Of a stretch of DNA of 64,000 nt, positions 22,001-33,958 are shown one piece after another. The notes beneath the pieces are model-generated. The model ran no database searches. It was not told the DNA's origin and saw only the letters and a program-made list of their open reading frames with translations. The stretch spans positions 1 to 64,000 of the forward strand of contig JAGPYM010000087.1 of the NCBI GenBank assembly GCA_020736575.1, in the 5' to 3' direction. Source of the DNA: Thelonectria olida. Lineage: Eukaryota > Ascomycota > Sordariomycetes > Hypocreales > Nectriaceae. The stretch's first letter is position 1. Each line of letters starts with the position of its first letter. The translations under genes and the position numbers were made by a program.

Positions 22001-23201
22001 ATGGTTGTAATACGACTCGGAATCATCGGCCTGTCCGCCACCAATCCCGGCAGCTGGGCCAGTGTCGCTCATCTACCGTACCTCCTCTCTCCCCGTGGCA
22101 AGGCTCATTTTAAGATTGTCGCCCTCTGCAACTCCAGCATAGAATCCGCGCGTTTCGCTATTGAGACCTTCCAGCTCCCGCCTGATACAAGGGCATACAA
22201 CAGTCCGAATGATTTGGCTCAAGATAATAATATCGACTTAGTGGTGTGCAGCACCCGCGTTGACCGGCATTATGACACTATTAAGCAAAGCATTATTGCT
22301 GGCAAGGCCGTCTTTGTGGAATGGCCGTTAGCATCAAACATCTCACAGGTGATTGAGTTAGCTGATTTGGCCAAGAAGAAGGGAATCAAATCCATGGTTG
22401 GCCTGCAAGGGTTTGTCAACCCCCCAATTAATGCGGTACGAGAAATCGTGGGCAAGGGCCTTATCGGGAAGGTCCTGAGCTCTGAGGCGAAGGTCAGGGG
22501 AGGCACAAGTGATCGTGACGCGGTCCCCGAAGCTCTGAGATACTTTACCCAGTCAGAGGTGGGAGGGAATGTTATCACAATTGGTTTTGGTCACTGTAAG
22601 CATTATTTCTCGAAGAATTAGACTGGAATTGTCAAACTGACTACAAGAACCCTAACTAGGGTGGGAGTACCTTCTCTCCATCCTCGGCGATGTTGAGGAT
22701 ATTCATAGCCGGCTTCAGTTGCAGCGACCGCAAGTCAAACTCATCTCAGCCAAGACCGGTATGATGGTCGAGACCGTCAAGTCCGATGTCCCGGATCTTG
22801 CTTTTGTCACCGCTTCGTTGAAAGGTAATCGTTATGTTGAGAAATCTGCTTCTCTTTCTGTCAACTTCCGCAGAGGTCAGCCATTCCCTGGTGAGCCTCA
22901 TCTGTCCTGGGGCATTTACGGAGAAAAGGGTGAGATTCGATTTATAGCCGAGGGCGGAACGACTCCGCGAACCATGGCTTCGAAACCCGTCAGTATCTTA
23001 TGGCATGATTTTTCCACAGGCAAGGTTCAAGAGGTTGGCTGGAGTTGGGAACACTGGCGCCAAGAGCTCCCGGCCGCAGCAAGGGGAGTTGCCGGGTTAT
23101 ATGAGGCATATGCTTGTGAGGATAGGACGGCCTATTCTGACTTTGAACATGCTTCAAAGCACCATTCACATTTAAAAGAAATACTATCTAGTTTATATTA
23201 A
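22001..23201 (+). CDS. Gfo/Idh/MocA-family oxidoreductase (GAL80-like)
   Basis: Two exons (22001-22595 and 22660-23201) give 378 residues. The Rossmann start VIRLGIIGLSATNPGSWASV matches the nucleotide-binding motif of fungal GAL80-like Gfo/Idh/MocA proteins. IDLVVCSTRVDRHYDTIK and KAVFVEWPLASNISQVIELA correspond to the domain in which bacterial relatives have the EKP motif. Here it is EWP, so the catalytic Lys is absent, as in GAL80-type members. The C-terminal half (SVNFRRGQPFPGEPHLSWGI) is the usual beta-sheet domain. Members either oxidise sugars and related substrates with NAD(P) or act as regulators that only bind the cofactor. The gene ends exactly at the edge of an AT-rich block and seems intact. 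Confidence 0.87.
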
Positions 23202-24280
23202 TCCAACTCTAGCAATATAATAAAGCAGGAAATATAAGAGAATTTAGCTATTAATATAAATTTAGCCTAGAAATAGTAAAACTAGTATTAGCTTTCAAAT
23301 TTATTATAGCTTATATAAAAATATAATATAATAGGAATTTAAAACTTTTACTTTTAACCTATTTAACTATTTAATTAAATAGCTATTAAAAGTATTATAT
23401 AATAATTAGTAAGTACTAATAATTATAAAACTAATAATAAAGTTTTTAAAAATAATAGTAATAAATTATAACTTTTATAAATTTAGTTTAATAGCTAGTT
23501 TAAAATAAAAACTTATTTATATAATAATTTTTAATAAATACTTTTATTTATTTTAAATATTAAATTAATTTAAAAATAATATATATTAGAAAATAAATTT
23601 TATATTTAATTATATTATAAGGGTTAGTATAGTATAACTCGCCCATTAATAGACTAGTCCAGCTGTAAGGCTAAAAAGATCAACTAGTTATCTTACTATA
23701 TAAAAGAACTGTACTACACACCGGCTTATAAGGAGCCACAGGCTCAGCTCCTTATATATATATATTTTAAAAATCCTATTTACTAGTTTAAATTATTATA
23801 AAAAGCTATTATTATATAATTCTTATTTTTATTTTTTTATTATAATAAATAATAGCTATATACTCCCTATTATAGCTTTTATATTAATTAAAGCAGCTTT
23901 TATATATTTATTTTAATTTAGTGCCCTAATAATTTCCAATTAATTAAAAGAGAATTTTAATATAAGAACCCTATACCTTTTAAAAGGAGAATTATAACCC
24001 TAGCCTTAAATAAACATTATACTACTGCTTTTTATAAGTGTTAGGTAGCAGTTAAATACTATTAAGGCCAAATTCCTTAAAGCTGTAGCTTATATGCGAA
24101 ACCTCTTATAGTATCGAGTGGTCAAATCACACCTTATAAAGCATAGCATAAGGAAGTACTAGATCTCTCCTATCTCTAAGTTATTAGCAGCTAAGGCTTT
24201 ATAAAAATGCTTTAGCCAAATGGAAGAAGATAGGTAATAAGACAATTCTCTTTAAAGCACCTTCTGAGAAAAAGCTTCGA
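23202..24280. repeat. AT-rich, RIP-degraded island
   Basis: Composition switches abruptly to about pure A/T right after the stop codon of the preceding gene. A less degraded core at about 23,625-23,750 (GGGTTAGTATAGTATAACTCG..., TATATAAAAG, GGAGCCACAGGCTCAGCTCC hairpin) looks like a piece of a retrotransposon LTR or a tRNA-derived element, but the class is not certain. No coding sequence survives. Confidence 0.75.
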
Positions 24281-24308
24281 ACATGTCGCAATGGGAGAGT
24301 ACACATAG

Positions 24309-26533
24309 CTGCGCGAACTCAAAAATGTTGGATACACGCATGGCGAGATCGCCGAGTTGTTGTTAGAAGAAGCCAATGACTCGGTATGGATCTGCTTTAC
24401 CCTAGATTCAAGACCGGATCTGGAAGTCCCGCCTTTTCACCACCTAGAGGGCTGCGTACATCAACTTTTCTTACGCCGTCCTTTTGAAGATGATGCTACG
24501 ACTGGACTTAGCAGGCCATCTCCGGAGCATTTGGACCTAGAGATCGTGCGAATTCAGATTCAGCGGCTTTGTGGCTTAGGTGGAATCGCCCCGTCAACCC
24601 GTGAGATGGATAAATGGCATGGGTCTGTCAAATTTGGTGGCAATTCTGTTGCTTTGGCATCGTGCGCCAATCTAGACACTGGCATTATATCTCGGCTGGT
24701 TAACGTCCTCAAACTGTTCTGCACCGCTCTGGCTGTCGCCCAGGGTGGTAAACTTTGCTGTGAATCCTTCACCATACTCAGATACCGAGCTTGGTTTGAG
24801 GATGAAGACGCGCGAGATCCCTGGGTGGTCGAGGTAAGCCGAGTGGACTTCAATCTCGCAGTCCAGCTGCTGGCTGAAGTGCAAGCTATAACTGATGACA
24901 CCAATTTACAAACTGCCGATCTCCGGGCAGCCACGAAGCTGGTGGACGATCTCTTTCCTGGTCTGTACAATCGAACAGTTTCAACAAACGCTAAACCTCT
25001 GGAGATTCTCCATATCTGTTCACTGGCAGTACAGATATTGACTACGGGTTTCGAGTCGTATATCCAAGCCCATGAAGATCCTCTCCAACCTTGTTTCCTT
25101 GACGGCCCCATCAAAAAGGTAAAACTCTTGAGGATTTCAGCAACAACTGAGCAGAATCCATTCGTGGCGGCGACCCTAAAGGAATTGACGTGTATGGGAG
25201 AGATGCTTCTAAAACCTGTCCTCGTCTTCAGCGCCTGTGACTCAAAAGACATCACCTGTCTTCTAGGAGCCGATGACTCCAGCTTCAAGCTTGATCTTTT
25301 CACAAGCCCTGAGGATTTGATTGATACATGGGGCCCTGGACAATTCCTCTTGCCCCCTGAAAGTAGGCAACCGTCTGCTATCCCAATCAACGACGGGGCA
25401 GTTTATCAGGAAAATGGAGAGTTTAACTGGGGCAAAGGTTCATCCAGGGATAAACTCCTTGCTGGAAAGATGAGCTATCTACCAAGATCAGAATCGGAGT
25501 ACCCGTCACACGGAATGATAGCGGTCAGATGGATGAAGAACAATACCATATTCACTGTGCTGATTTTCTACGCGAGTTGCGTACGCGCTCGCCAGGCTTT
25601 GATCTTGAGGAGTTGTAGTTCGGGCTACAAGGAGGCTCAAATGTCCTTGTTCAAGCCAATGCCACGTATAAACGCTCCCCGGGTGACCTCAAAGCAGAGG
25701 CTCCTCAACAGCGTCAACCAGGAGCTCCCTTCATCTTTGGAGAGCTTTTGGGGAGTCCAGTTTAGCCGCTGCACCGGGGTTGCTCGGCGCGTACAGCTGC
25801 GTGAGATGGTGGCAGATCTTCTCTCAGTGTTTGCAAGCTGCCTCACTGCTGGCAGCGACTTCGCCAATTGGGAGCGACTCAAAACTGATCACGACATTAT
25901 AGACGCATTTCGGCAATATAATATTGTGGAATGGCTCCGCAAGCTGGACCCACCCCTGCATGACCTCGTTCTGCGACTTATAAATAATCTGTTGAACACA
26001 CTTGGCGACACTGCCTTGATGATACTGGCGATTTCTTCCTCATCTCCTGGCCATGGGAAAAGGATATTCACCGAAGTCTTGAGATCGATGTTAAAGCACC
26101 TCAGTGCTCATGGGTACGCCTCATTGCTGACGATGCAGTCTCGGCTACTTTTGCATACGCCACCCCTAAGTGCCTTGAGACAGCCGAAATACGATATCGC
26201 AGCACTACCACCCGCCCTTGGCTTAACTTGGTCCCCTTGCTAGAGACTGCCGTCATGGTACGCTCAGAGCCAGCTCTGGGAAGGCCCCAATTGTGCAGAC
26301 TCTGCCACGAGGAAAGATATTTCTTCAGGAAGTTCAGTGGCGAGATCTTTGTCCGAGCTTCCAAGCCGCAGTCAGCTACGGAAGCTAGGCTGATCGAAAT
26401 ATTGAGGTTTAGTGGAATTCCGCCACGGATCCTGCTTAGAATGTTTAGGAGGGGCGAACAGGTTCGTGAGCGAAGAATAATACAGGACGGTGGCGAGGTG
26501 GTCACCATATCCGCAGATACCAGTAGAGATTGA
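24309..26533 (+). pseudogene. Large fungal hypothetical gene, 5'-truncated and frameshifted
   Basis: I recognise the type only as an uncharacterised large protein seen in filamentous fungi; no function is known to me. Coding-like sequence starts with LRELKNVGYTHGEIAELLLE right after an in-frame TAG (24306-24308). An ATG at 24283 is in another frame, so the 5' end is broken or a junction is missed. The frame runs on to about 26,030 (IQRLCGLGGIAPSTREMDKW; SPEDLIDTWGPGQFLLP). Coding character then moves to a different frame: FLISWPWEKDIHRSLEIDVK, ATPKCLETAEIRYRSTTTRP, and RPQLCRLCHEERYFF, ending at 26533. There is no splice pair that cleanly restores the frame, so a frameshift is likely. No transmembrane segment or known catalytic motif is visible. 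It abuts the AT-rich island, which may have taken the original promoter. Confidence 0.6.
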
Positions 26534-27778
26534 CCTAATGAGGCGCTCTCTAGATTTGGTTGCTGGTCTTGATTTGTTGAGACCAAATGAATAAAAAGGT
26601 CCGATCTGCTGGTGGCTGGGATGAGGGTACTACATAGCTGGACTCAGCTGTGCTCCTCACAGGACACATAACTTAGACCTTTTAATACCACTAATCGTTT
26701 TTCCTTCAACATGGTTCGATGGGAAAAGCAGACACAATTAATGCCTATTTTTCCTCGACTTCAATTAGATGAACAACTAGGTTCATACCTGGGTATTTGA
26801 AGCATTCGCGCACTAAAGTCCTGTTCGTCCGATAATTTTCATCAATTTGGTGAATACCAAGTAACATTTTCAAGTACATGAACCTAACTAGGTACCCAAT
26901 ACGCAGCGATAGTATACCTAACTAGTTCTAGCGATCATCATCTGCCATGACAAAACGTCACGTTGTTACGGACAGAACTGTAAAAGGCAGCAAATGACAG
27001 CCTACGAAGGAATATACTCGCTTTAAGTGGGCAATATCAATCGCCTTTGTGAGCTTGGAACTAGAACTTTAACAACTCCGCGGGGGAGGTCTGAGAGGCC
27101 GGTTGCTTCTGTAGAACACGGTGATCAAGCTGTGCTTGGCAGATTTAGTATATAAATTTCGGCCCCGACAATGCCTGAATGTGCTGAACTGCTCTCTGCT
27201 GGTTCGCTGCGTCCCGCTCGCTGTCGTTGCAGCAGCCCCAGGGCCAAAAATCTATAAAATCATGGAGCGAGGTACATGGCTACATATACTGTGGGGTGAG
27301 GCCTAGTTCGTCTCTTGGGTAGTGCTTTTCGGAGTTTTATAACAGTGACCCTTAACATAAGCTGTCATTGTTGGAAACCACAAGTGTGAGGCGACTAAGT
27401 CAGTGGCGATTGTGGAAGAAGGTGGAACATTTTACAAGAGATTGTGCCTGTACATAAATAGTGGTTCCCCTACTGCACATCTAGGATGGACTAAGTAACA
27501 AAAATCTTCACATTTCAACAGTCATAGCCAGGCCCGCCTCGAGCTTGTCGTAGTCGATAAAGTATAAGGTACCTAGGCTATATGCACCAATTTGTATAAG
27601 CGATTTTAGTTAACTCGCTAGCGAATAGTACCTAGGGCATAAACATTCTCGAGCAGCAAATTAACAAAGGGGTATTTAAGGATGCAATCTGTATTATAGA
27701 TATTAAAAGCCTAATGTCACCTATCATTTCGCACTTAAAAAGAAGAAGAAAGGCGAGGAAGTCAAATTTGCAGGACTA
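26534..27778. other. Intergenic stretch
   Basis: This lies between the broken hypothetical gene and the 3' end of the PPO gene. No gene, RNA or clear repeat was recognised. Several CCTAGGTA-like short motifs recur (26,780-26,920 and 27,560-27,640) without obvious meaning. Confidence 0.4.
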
Positions 27779-30700
27779 CTACTTGTGCACGTGGTTATCA
27801 CTCAAGCCACATCCAGTCGACAGTTGGGCAGTCTTGGGCCCTAGCTTCTTCTTCGAGTGGCCAAGGCAAGGGCAGTGATGCTTGTGCTTCTTTTCCTTCT
27901 CCTTGCCAGCCTCACCGTTCGGAAGTTGAGCAGCCTTGTCCTCACCTTCAGCTTCAGCTCCCGCATCAGCGCAAACGCAAACAACAGAAGCAAATGCCCC
28001 TCCGACAGTGCTGAGGCCTTGCGGCTGATACCACGGCGGGCAGAAATCCGGAAGAGTCGGAGTGGTTTTGACCCTACCATATGGGTTATTGTCCACCTTG
28101 TAATTCGATTCGCCAAACCCATCGAAGCGAATCTTCCACGTCATGGGGAAGGGCACGAATTCATCCCAGGTTGGCGTAAGGTACGTATCGGCTTCAGGTC
28201 TCAGGATGTCATCGGTGAAGATCTTCTCAGCCTCTTTGTCCTTCAGACGCTTCACTTGCTCCTTGATCCAGCTCACCCGCATGGGCGCCATGTAGTTGGC
28301 GTAACCCTCGGGGGTAGAATCGAGACGAATCCTCTTGAGTCTTCCCTGGGCATCGTGGCCGCGACGGGGATTCTTCATCTGAGCGATGAACTTGATCATC
28401 GAGGTCAACGAGAGAGTGGCGAAGCGTCTTGGCGAGAAGACACCATACTTGTCGGCAATGCTGAGTTGGGAGGTCAAGAATTCGACCTTAGCCTCATCGC
28501 TCTTGACTTCTGCTTCGTCAATGGCCTTTGACTATAAAATCTTGTCAGTCCAGAGTTTAAGAGGGGCTGTCATTTGGATGAGCTTACAAGGTCGAGAATG
28601 ACCGTCTCTCCCTTCTTTACCTCAACCTTCTTTACCTCAACCTTGTTTCCTTTCGTTGTCCATTCAAATTCGTACTTGTCCGTCGCGATGGCCTTGCGCA
28701 CGATCGGCAGTCGAACCGTTGCTTGGGCCATCAGTTGGATCATCTGTTCAAGATCTTTATCGGCATTGCTCGAAGTGCTGAAGGCACAACTTTGAACCTC
28801 GATCCACTTTGGCTCCGACTTGATGGTAAGTGGTGTAGAATCAGCGGCCCTGTAAAGGTCCTTCATGTAGCCGTCCAATGTAGCCGTAAACTGATGGCAA
28901 TTAGCCTCGTTTGCAAGACGAGCAAACACTTGAATCACTTACTGAAACGACCGCGTTGTAGGCAAAGTCGAGACAAATGAGGAGGAGGATGGCAGCGGCC
29001 TTTCTTTGGTCCTTCTCATAGGCCAAGACCTGCTTCGCGACGAAGACTCCAAGTTCATGCATGGGATTGGTCTGCTTCTTGCCGAACAAGGCCCTTGTGA
29101 TGTCCCATTGGTTGGCCTCCCAGATGGTCCCTTTCTGGGTCAAGTCGATCAACTTTTTCATGGAAGTTTTGAAAGCCTCGCGACGCTGCATCCACTTTGT
29201 TTCGTCCGCGTTGTACGTCAGGAAAACCTGGCAGTCCGTGATGTGCTGATAGATCTCGTTCTCACTGTACTTGCCCTTGACTTCGGTGGCAACGTCGCGC
29301 AGCTTGTAACCGAAGCCAAGGAAGTCAGCGACATATCGCGTGACTACGGGAATGGCAAAACTGTCGAAAGGTCAGTCGGGCTCTCAGACTGCAGTCGAAG
29401 CAAGGGTTGCGAAACGTACTCTCTAGTGGCATCAATCTGGAATGTCGAATTCGTCATGGAAATCGACTCTCTCTTGACGATATACCTCATCAACTCGTCA
29501 AGATACTTTTTCAAATCCTCCTCAACATCCTTAACGTAATCTTCTAGGATCTTGGGTGAGATTGTAGGCGGCTTCTGGTCCGGGTCTAAAACGGCTCTCA
29601 CTACTGGTGGTAAGTTCGCCTCATAGAAATATGCAGGGTTCGTGAAGTTCTTGCTCTGTTCTCCCTGCAAGACGATGGAGATGTCGTTGAATTTGTCAAG
29701 ATACCACGGCTTCTGGGGCTTCTGCACTGGGGCCACAACGATGTCGGTCTTTGGCTTCTTCTGCTTGTCTGATTGCTCCTCTGCTGTCTCCCTGAATTGA
29801 TCGCCGTAGCCTTGAGCCTCTGCGTAAATCGCGTTTTGCTTCGCAGTGTAAAACGGGTGGAAGAATCGGATCGTGTCGGATGGGAACCATCCCGGGAAGG
29901 CACGTTGGATCAAGCGGTGGAAGACGGAGCTCTTGCAGACCTCATTGTTTGGTGTGACTTCCTTCATGCCCCATGAGGTCAGGGAATTGGTGTTCCAGTC
30001 GACGGTGTAGAAACGATCCGAGCGGACGAGGGTGATGGCATCCGAGAAGATGGCAGACCAAAGCGCAGAGCTTGACTGGCTCGGGCCAGGGTCCAGTCCC
30101 ATGTATTCGTCTGATTCGCAGAAGATGCCAGGATACAACTCAATCTTGTCGGGATGCTCATAGAGATCTCGGAGCGCGTTCTGGATCTCGACGTTCTTTG
30201 TCACGCTTTCGAACGTCGCATGTCTTGGCAAGCCGAAGAAAACTCTGAAGTCGTTCAACGTACCGGTTTCCCATTTACGCGCTTGCAGGATACCCATGAT
30301 CTCAACTGCCTTGAGACACTTGGGGACATTGCGAGGGCCAAAATTGGAGATAGGATCGTCCATCGCGGAGGTGAGTTCATCCAGCATCTGGCGGTCGTCG
30401 AAAAGATTTGTCACGGAGTTTCGCGTGAAATGCTTAGACCTCTTGGGATTCTCTTGATCAGCACCAGTCTTCTTGGGCGCTTCCGTGCCAGCAACACCAT
30501 CCATGGATATTCCGCTATCCGAACCATTCTCGGATGTTGCGCTGCTACCCTCACCAATCGCAGGTGCTGGCTTAGGTGCATCTGGGATACCAAACGTCAC
30601 TTCCCATGGCTCAGGCTCCTTTTTACCCCTTTTCTCGTCTTCTGCGGCCTTTTGCTTAATTTTCGCCATCGTCTGGAGGAAAACCGGGAGCGGTGTATTG

Positions 30701-32452
30701 CTTGGGTCCTTGAATCCCATCACTTTCTGCATGAATTCCTCAGTGTACGCCTCGTCCTTGAGAGAGATGGCACAGTGGAAGCGGTACAGCAGATTGAACT
30801 CGACGGTAACTTGGTTGCCGATGCCACGACTCGTCTTCTTCTGGTCAAAGTCGGCGCGAGGATCAAGAGTGAAGTTGGTGTCGAACTGGTGGAAGCCCAT
30901 CAATGCTCGCAAGTAGTCGTGGACGGAGATCTGGATGTACATGCCGCAAGTGATGAGGCGAGCGGTATTGAAGAGGTCATCATCTTGTTTGTTCCAAGCG
31001 GCCTCCCAGGCAGCCTCGAAATCCTTGCACTTGCTATCGAAATCTTCAAGCTTCTGGGGACATTCATTCTTGAGCTTCAGCTTCTTTTCTTCGAGGAGAA
31101 GCTCGAGAGCTTCTGTCAACTCGATGAACCTTTGATTTAGCGCGGATTTCTCGAACTCAGAAATGGCATCAAGAGCCTTTTGCCTTTGTTTCTCTGCAGC
31201 CTCGCGTTCTGCTTTCTTTGCAGGGGTTTCTTGTGGCTGCTCTGGAGGGGCCTCTGGTGCTTCTCGAGGTCTTGCTGCTCGAGCTTCTCTCCATGTCTTC
31301 TCATACTTAGCGCATAGCTTGTGGACATTGGCATCAAGATCCTCCTTTTGGCCATATATATTGCGATCAGGGAGATGTTCCTTGATCAATGAAACCAGCT
31401 TCGTCTTTTCGTACATTTCTGGAACTCTGAAACGGCCGTTCTCATTGATTCGAAGGAGTTGTCTTGCAGCGTAGTTGTGGTATCGGTTATACATGACCAG
31501 CATGATGCAGACGCCGGGTGGCTGCCGTAATAAACGGTCTTCCGCAAATGTATCTGGCTTTAGAAGACCGAGCTTGTACTTGCCGTCCCGAATCTTGCGC
31601 TGCATCTCTGTGGTGTATCCATAGAGAGGAGACAAGTCGAGGTAGGACGAGCTATCAGAGATATTCTTGTCGTTGTCATTCGTTCTGAAAATATCGTGGA
31701 TGATGATGGTAGCATGATAGATGAGCATGGAAGAAAGTCCCGACTGGCTCTCCCGACCATCTTCGTCTCTTGCCATCAACTTGTCAAAGAGGTCGGAAGG
31801 GTCAGGGAGAGCGCCGAGCGGAGCTGTTTTTGACGGCACTGTTTTGGCGTATGGAGCACCTGCTTGACCAAGATGCGGATTGATGGCGCTGTTGAACTTG
31901 CCGTCCGCAGTTCTGTACTGGAAGGCATCGCCGAGGTACGTCAACGGTGCTGATCAATGTCAGATTAGCTCCAATGGCTGTTGATTAGACACACAAACTT
32001 ACGGTGCAACATCTTGTCATATTTGTCTTTCACTTGATAATCGATGAACTTTCGCCGTTGGACGCTGTAATCAGAAATACTGCCTGCAATTGCGGCAAGA
32101 CTTTGGAGCTACGCTCAGTGTCAGCAAACAGTTTGTCAAGCACCATTCAGACAGCTTACGTCAAATCCAGTGCGGTTGATGAGTCCATCGGCGGCCCGCT
32201 TCAGCGCTGGCCAATTGCTGGGCTGAAAGACAGTCTTCAGATCTTCCCACAAGCCAACCTCGCGAACAATTGGATTCTGTGCGGGCCGTTAGTAGCAAAA
32301 CTCGAAAAGTGCCTCTCACTTACCCCGATGAGGTTGTCTCCGTGGAACTTTGCGTATTTCTCTTCTTCTTTCTTGTTTCTGAGCTGCAAGGTGAGTTGCA
32401 TCAAATCCTCATCTTGCTTGCTCATAGGAGCCTCTGCTGCATGACCATTCAT
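27779..32452 (-). CDS. Psi-producing oxygenase / linoleate diol synthase-family fatty acid dioxygenase
   Basis: Seven exons join in frame to 1451 residues: 32452-32324, 32276-32160, 32108-32003, 31949-29420, 29360-28943, 28890-28588 and 28531-27779. Known members are about 1000-1200 residues; they add O2 to linoleic or oleic acid with an N-terminal heme peroxidase-like domain and rearrange the hydroperoxide with a C-terminal P450-like domain, giving oxylipins that control sporulation. Here the dioxygenase half is complete: distal His in IIIHDIF (about residue 202), SSYLDLSPLYG, and the catalytic Tyr with proximal His in FNLLYRFH (about Y506/H509). In the P450-like half, the segment aligned by eye with the heme-binding loop reads DKYGVFSPRRFATLSLTSMI (about 1228-1247). 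The thiolate Cys is absent, so a hydroperoxide-isomerase step is not expected, as in 10-dioxygenase PpoC-like enzymes. Extra length comes from a charged insertion (about 320-438), another at about 530-640, and a Lys/His/Cys-rich tail (KHKHHCPCLGHSKKK). Confidence 0.92.
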
Positions 32453-33958
32453 GATGGCAGGGTTTCAGCTGGTTTCCAATGTTGATGAGGGATGGCGAGA
32501 GCAGTAGCAAATCTGAGGTAAAGGCGAAGCCTAACACTCAGTGTTGTTGCCTGATGAGTGCAGTTAAAAAGAGAATATGTAAAGCACTGTGAAGTGACAG
32601 CTTGAGTTCGCCAGATTTTGTATGAGATGGTGCAACGTGGCGCCTATTATTGCACCCCAACTCGTGGTACTTAAGCAGCGGCAGAAAAGGCAGCCGTTCG
32701 GAACGATAATAAAGCTAACCTTTAGCTTGCCTGCTCTTCCCTATCAGTGCCCATTCCCGGACATGATTGCCATCCCGTGAGGTCTAGAACGCCAAGTTTA
32801 GCACGTTGTTGGTCCAGTCCCCGTTGAAAGTTTGAGCTACTAATACTTACATACAACGTGGCTGTTATCTCAGTTGTCACTAGTTTAACATTTTGATATT
32901 ACCCGGTCAGCCGCTCCTGAATTCATTCACTTAGGCATGTCAACAACCCCTTGGATATGCTGAAAGGTCTGGAATGCTACCCTGCAGTTCGTAGAGTCTA
33001 GTCTAAAGTGGAAATGCTCAGACCATTCTAAGGCAAAGTTTAGAGCTGAGTATGCATACAGCGTGGCCGTCGTCCCGTCCCGGCTGTTAATAGCTCAGGT
33101 TTATCACATTCCTTATTTAGCCACTCCCAAGTTTATCCACTCAGCTCATTATACAAATCGCTGTTGCTGGCTGAACCCTTGGAATCCTCAAAGGTCTAGA
33201 ATGCCACCTTTTGGAGATTAAAACGGAAAGAGTCAGACTATTTTGAGACAAAGTTTAGAGCTAAATATACACATAGTATAGTTGTCGTCCCGTCCCGTCC
33301 CGGGTTGCCCGGGTTGCCCGGCTGTTAATAGCTCAAGCTTATCGCACTAAAGCTCAATAGTAGCTCCAAGCTACGTAACTAATAGTCTCAACTCGTCTAT
33401 CTGACCAGTCTACGGGAGGGATTACCAGTCAATAGCTAGTTAAGGATACCAGAAAATTACTTTAGCGGTATAGGTTAGCATATCTGTCTAATAAAACTAC
33501 TGCGGCCTAGTAACCTACCGCAAGCAGTAAAACTATATTTACATCCTGCGCTTTCCTATCTTTTGCGGATATATTTCTTTATCTGCATCCGTACACTAAT
33601 GTCTCGAACTATGGCTGAAAATGGTAGGCTGATCCCGGGGTCATTGGGAATGCGCAGAGTTCAAGTGGACGCCACACACGCGACCCTAGAACAGTGGTAG
33701 GGTCTCGGGCTGGTCAATACACAGGGTCTTGCCACCGTAGTCGGATGGAGGGGGTTGACCTCATAAATCCTTCTTTACACCATAACACCTCTGATCATCA
33801 CCGTCATTGCTATTCCCATCTCCAGCTACCGTTTGGCCTTCAACCCTTGAGTGGTCGAGTCAATTCAAGCAGTTCTCGTCAGAGACAAAATCTTCTTTTT
33901 CCAACCTTGGGCTTTTCGGTTCTCACCTCACCAAGTCCTTCTTCGCCTGTTTGTCACA
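32453..33958. promoter_or_regulatory. Divergent intergenic region, PPO / heme-thiolate peroxygenase
   Basis: The PPO gene (minus) and the peroxygenase gene (plus) start on either side of this 1.5-kb region, so shared control is possible. It contains a diverged ~170-bp duplication (listed separately). Pyrimidine-rich tracts and CTCACC/CAAG sequences precede the plus-strand start. No specific binding site was assigned. Confidence 0.45.
32947..33350 (+). repeat. Diverged ~170-bp direct duplication with GC-rich minisatellite
   Basis: Unit 1 (about 32,947-33,115) and unit 2 (about 33,173-33,350) share, in order, CTTGGA, AAAGGTCT.GAATGC, CAAAGTTTAGAGCT, GTCGTCCCGTCCC and GGCTGTTAATAGCTCA. Unit 2 has an expanded (GTCCC)n then (GGGTTGCCC)n tract at 33,285-33,322. 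A weaker partial match lies at about 32,785-32,885. This could be a degraded solo element or duplicated upstream sequence. Confidence 0.75.

Noticed and set aside
14340..23201. Polyketide or terpene biosynthetic cluster
   Set aside because: No backbone synthase or cytochrome P450 gene is present between or beside the redox genes in this window.
23625..23750. tRNA-derived SINE (A-box-like TTAGTATAGTATAAC)
   Set aside because: A B-box could not be found and the region is partly RIP-degraded, so an LTR fragment is equally possible.
24560..25390. 276-codon minus-strand ORF
   Set aside because: It is antisense to the large hypothetical gene, whose plus-strand frame has far better protein character.
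30154..31140. 328-codon plus-strand ORF
   Set aside because: Antisense shadow of the long PPO exon.
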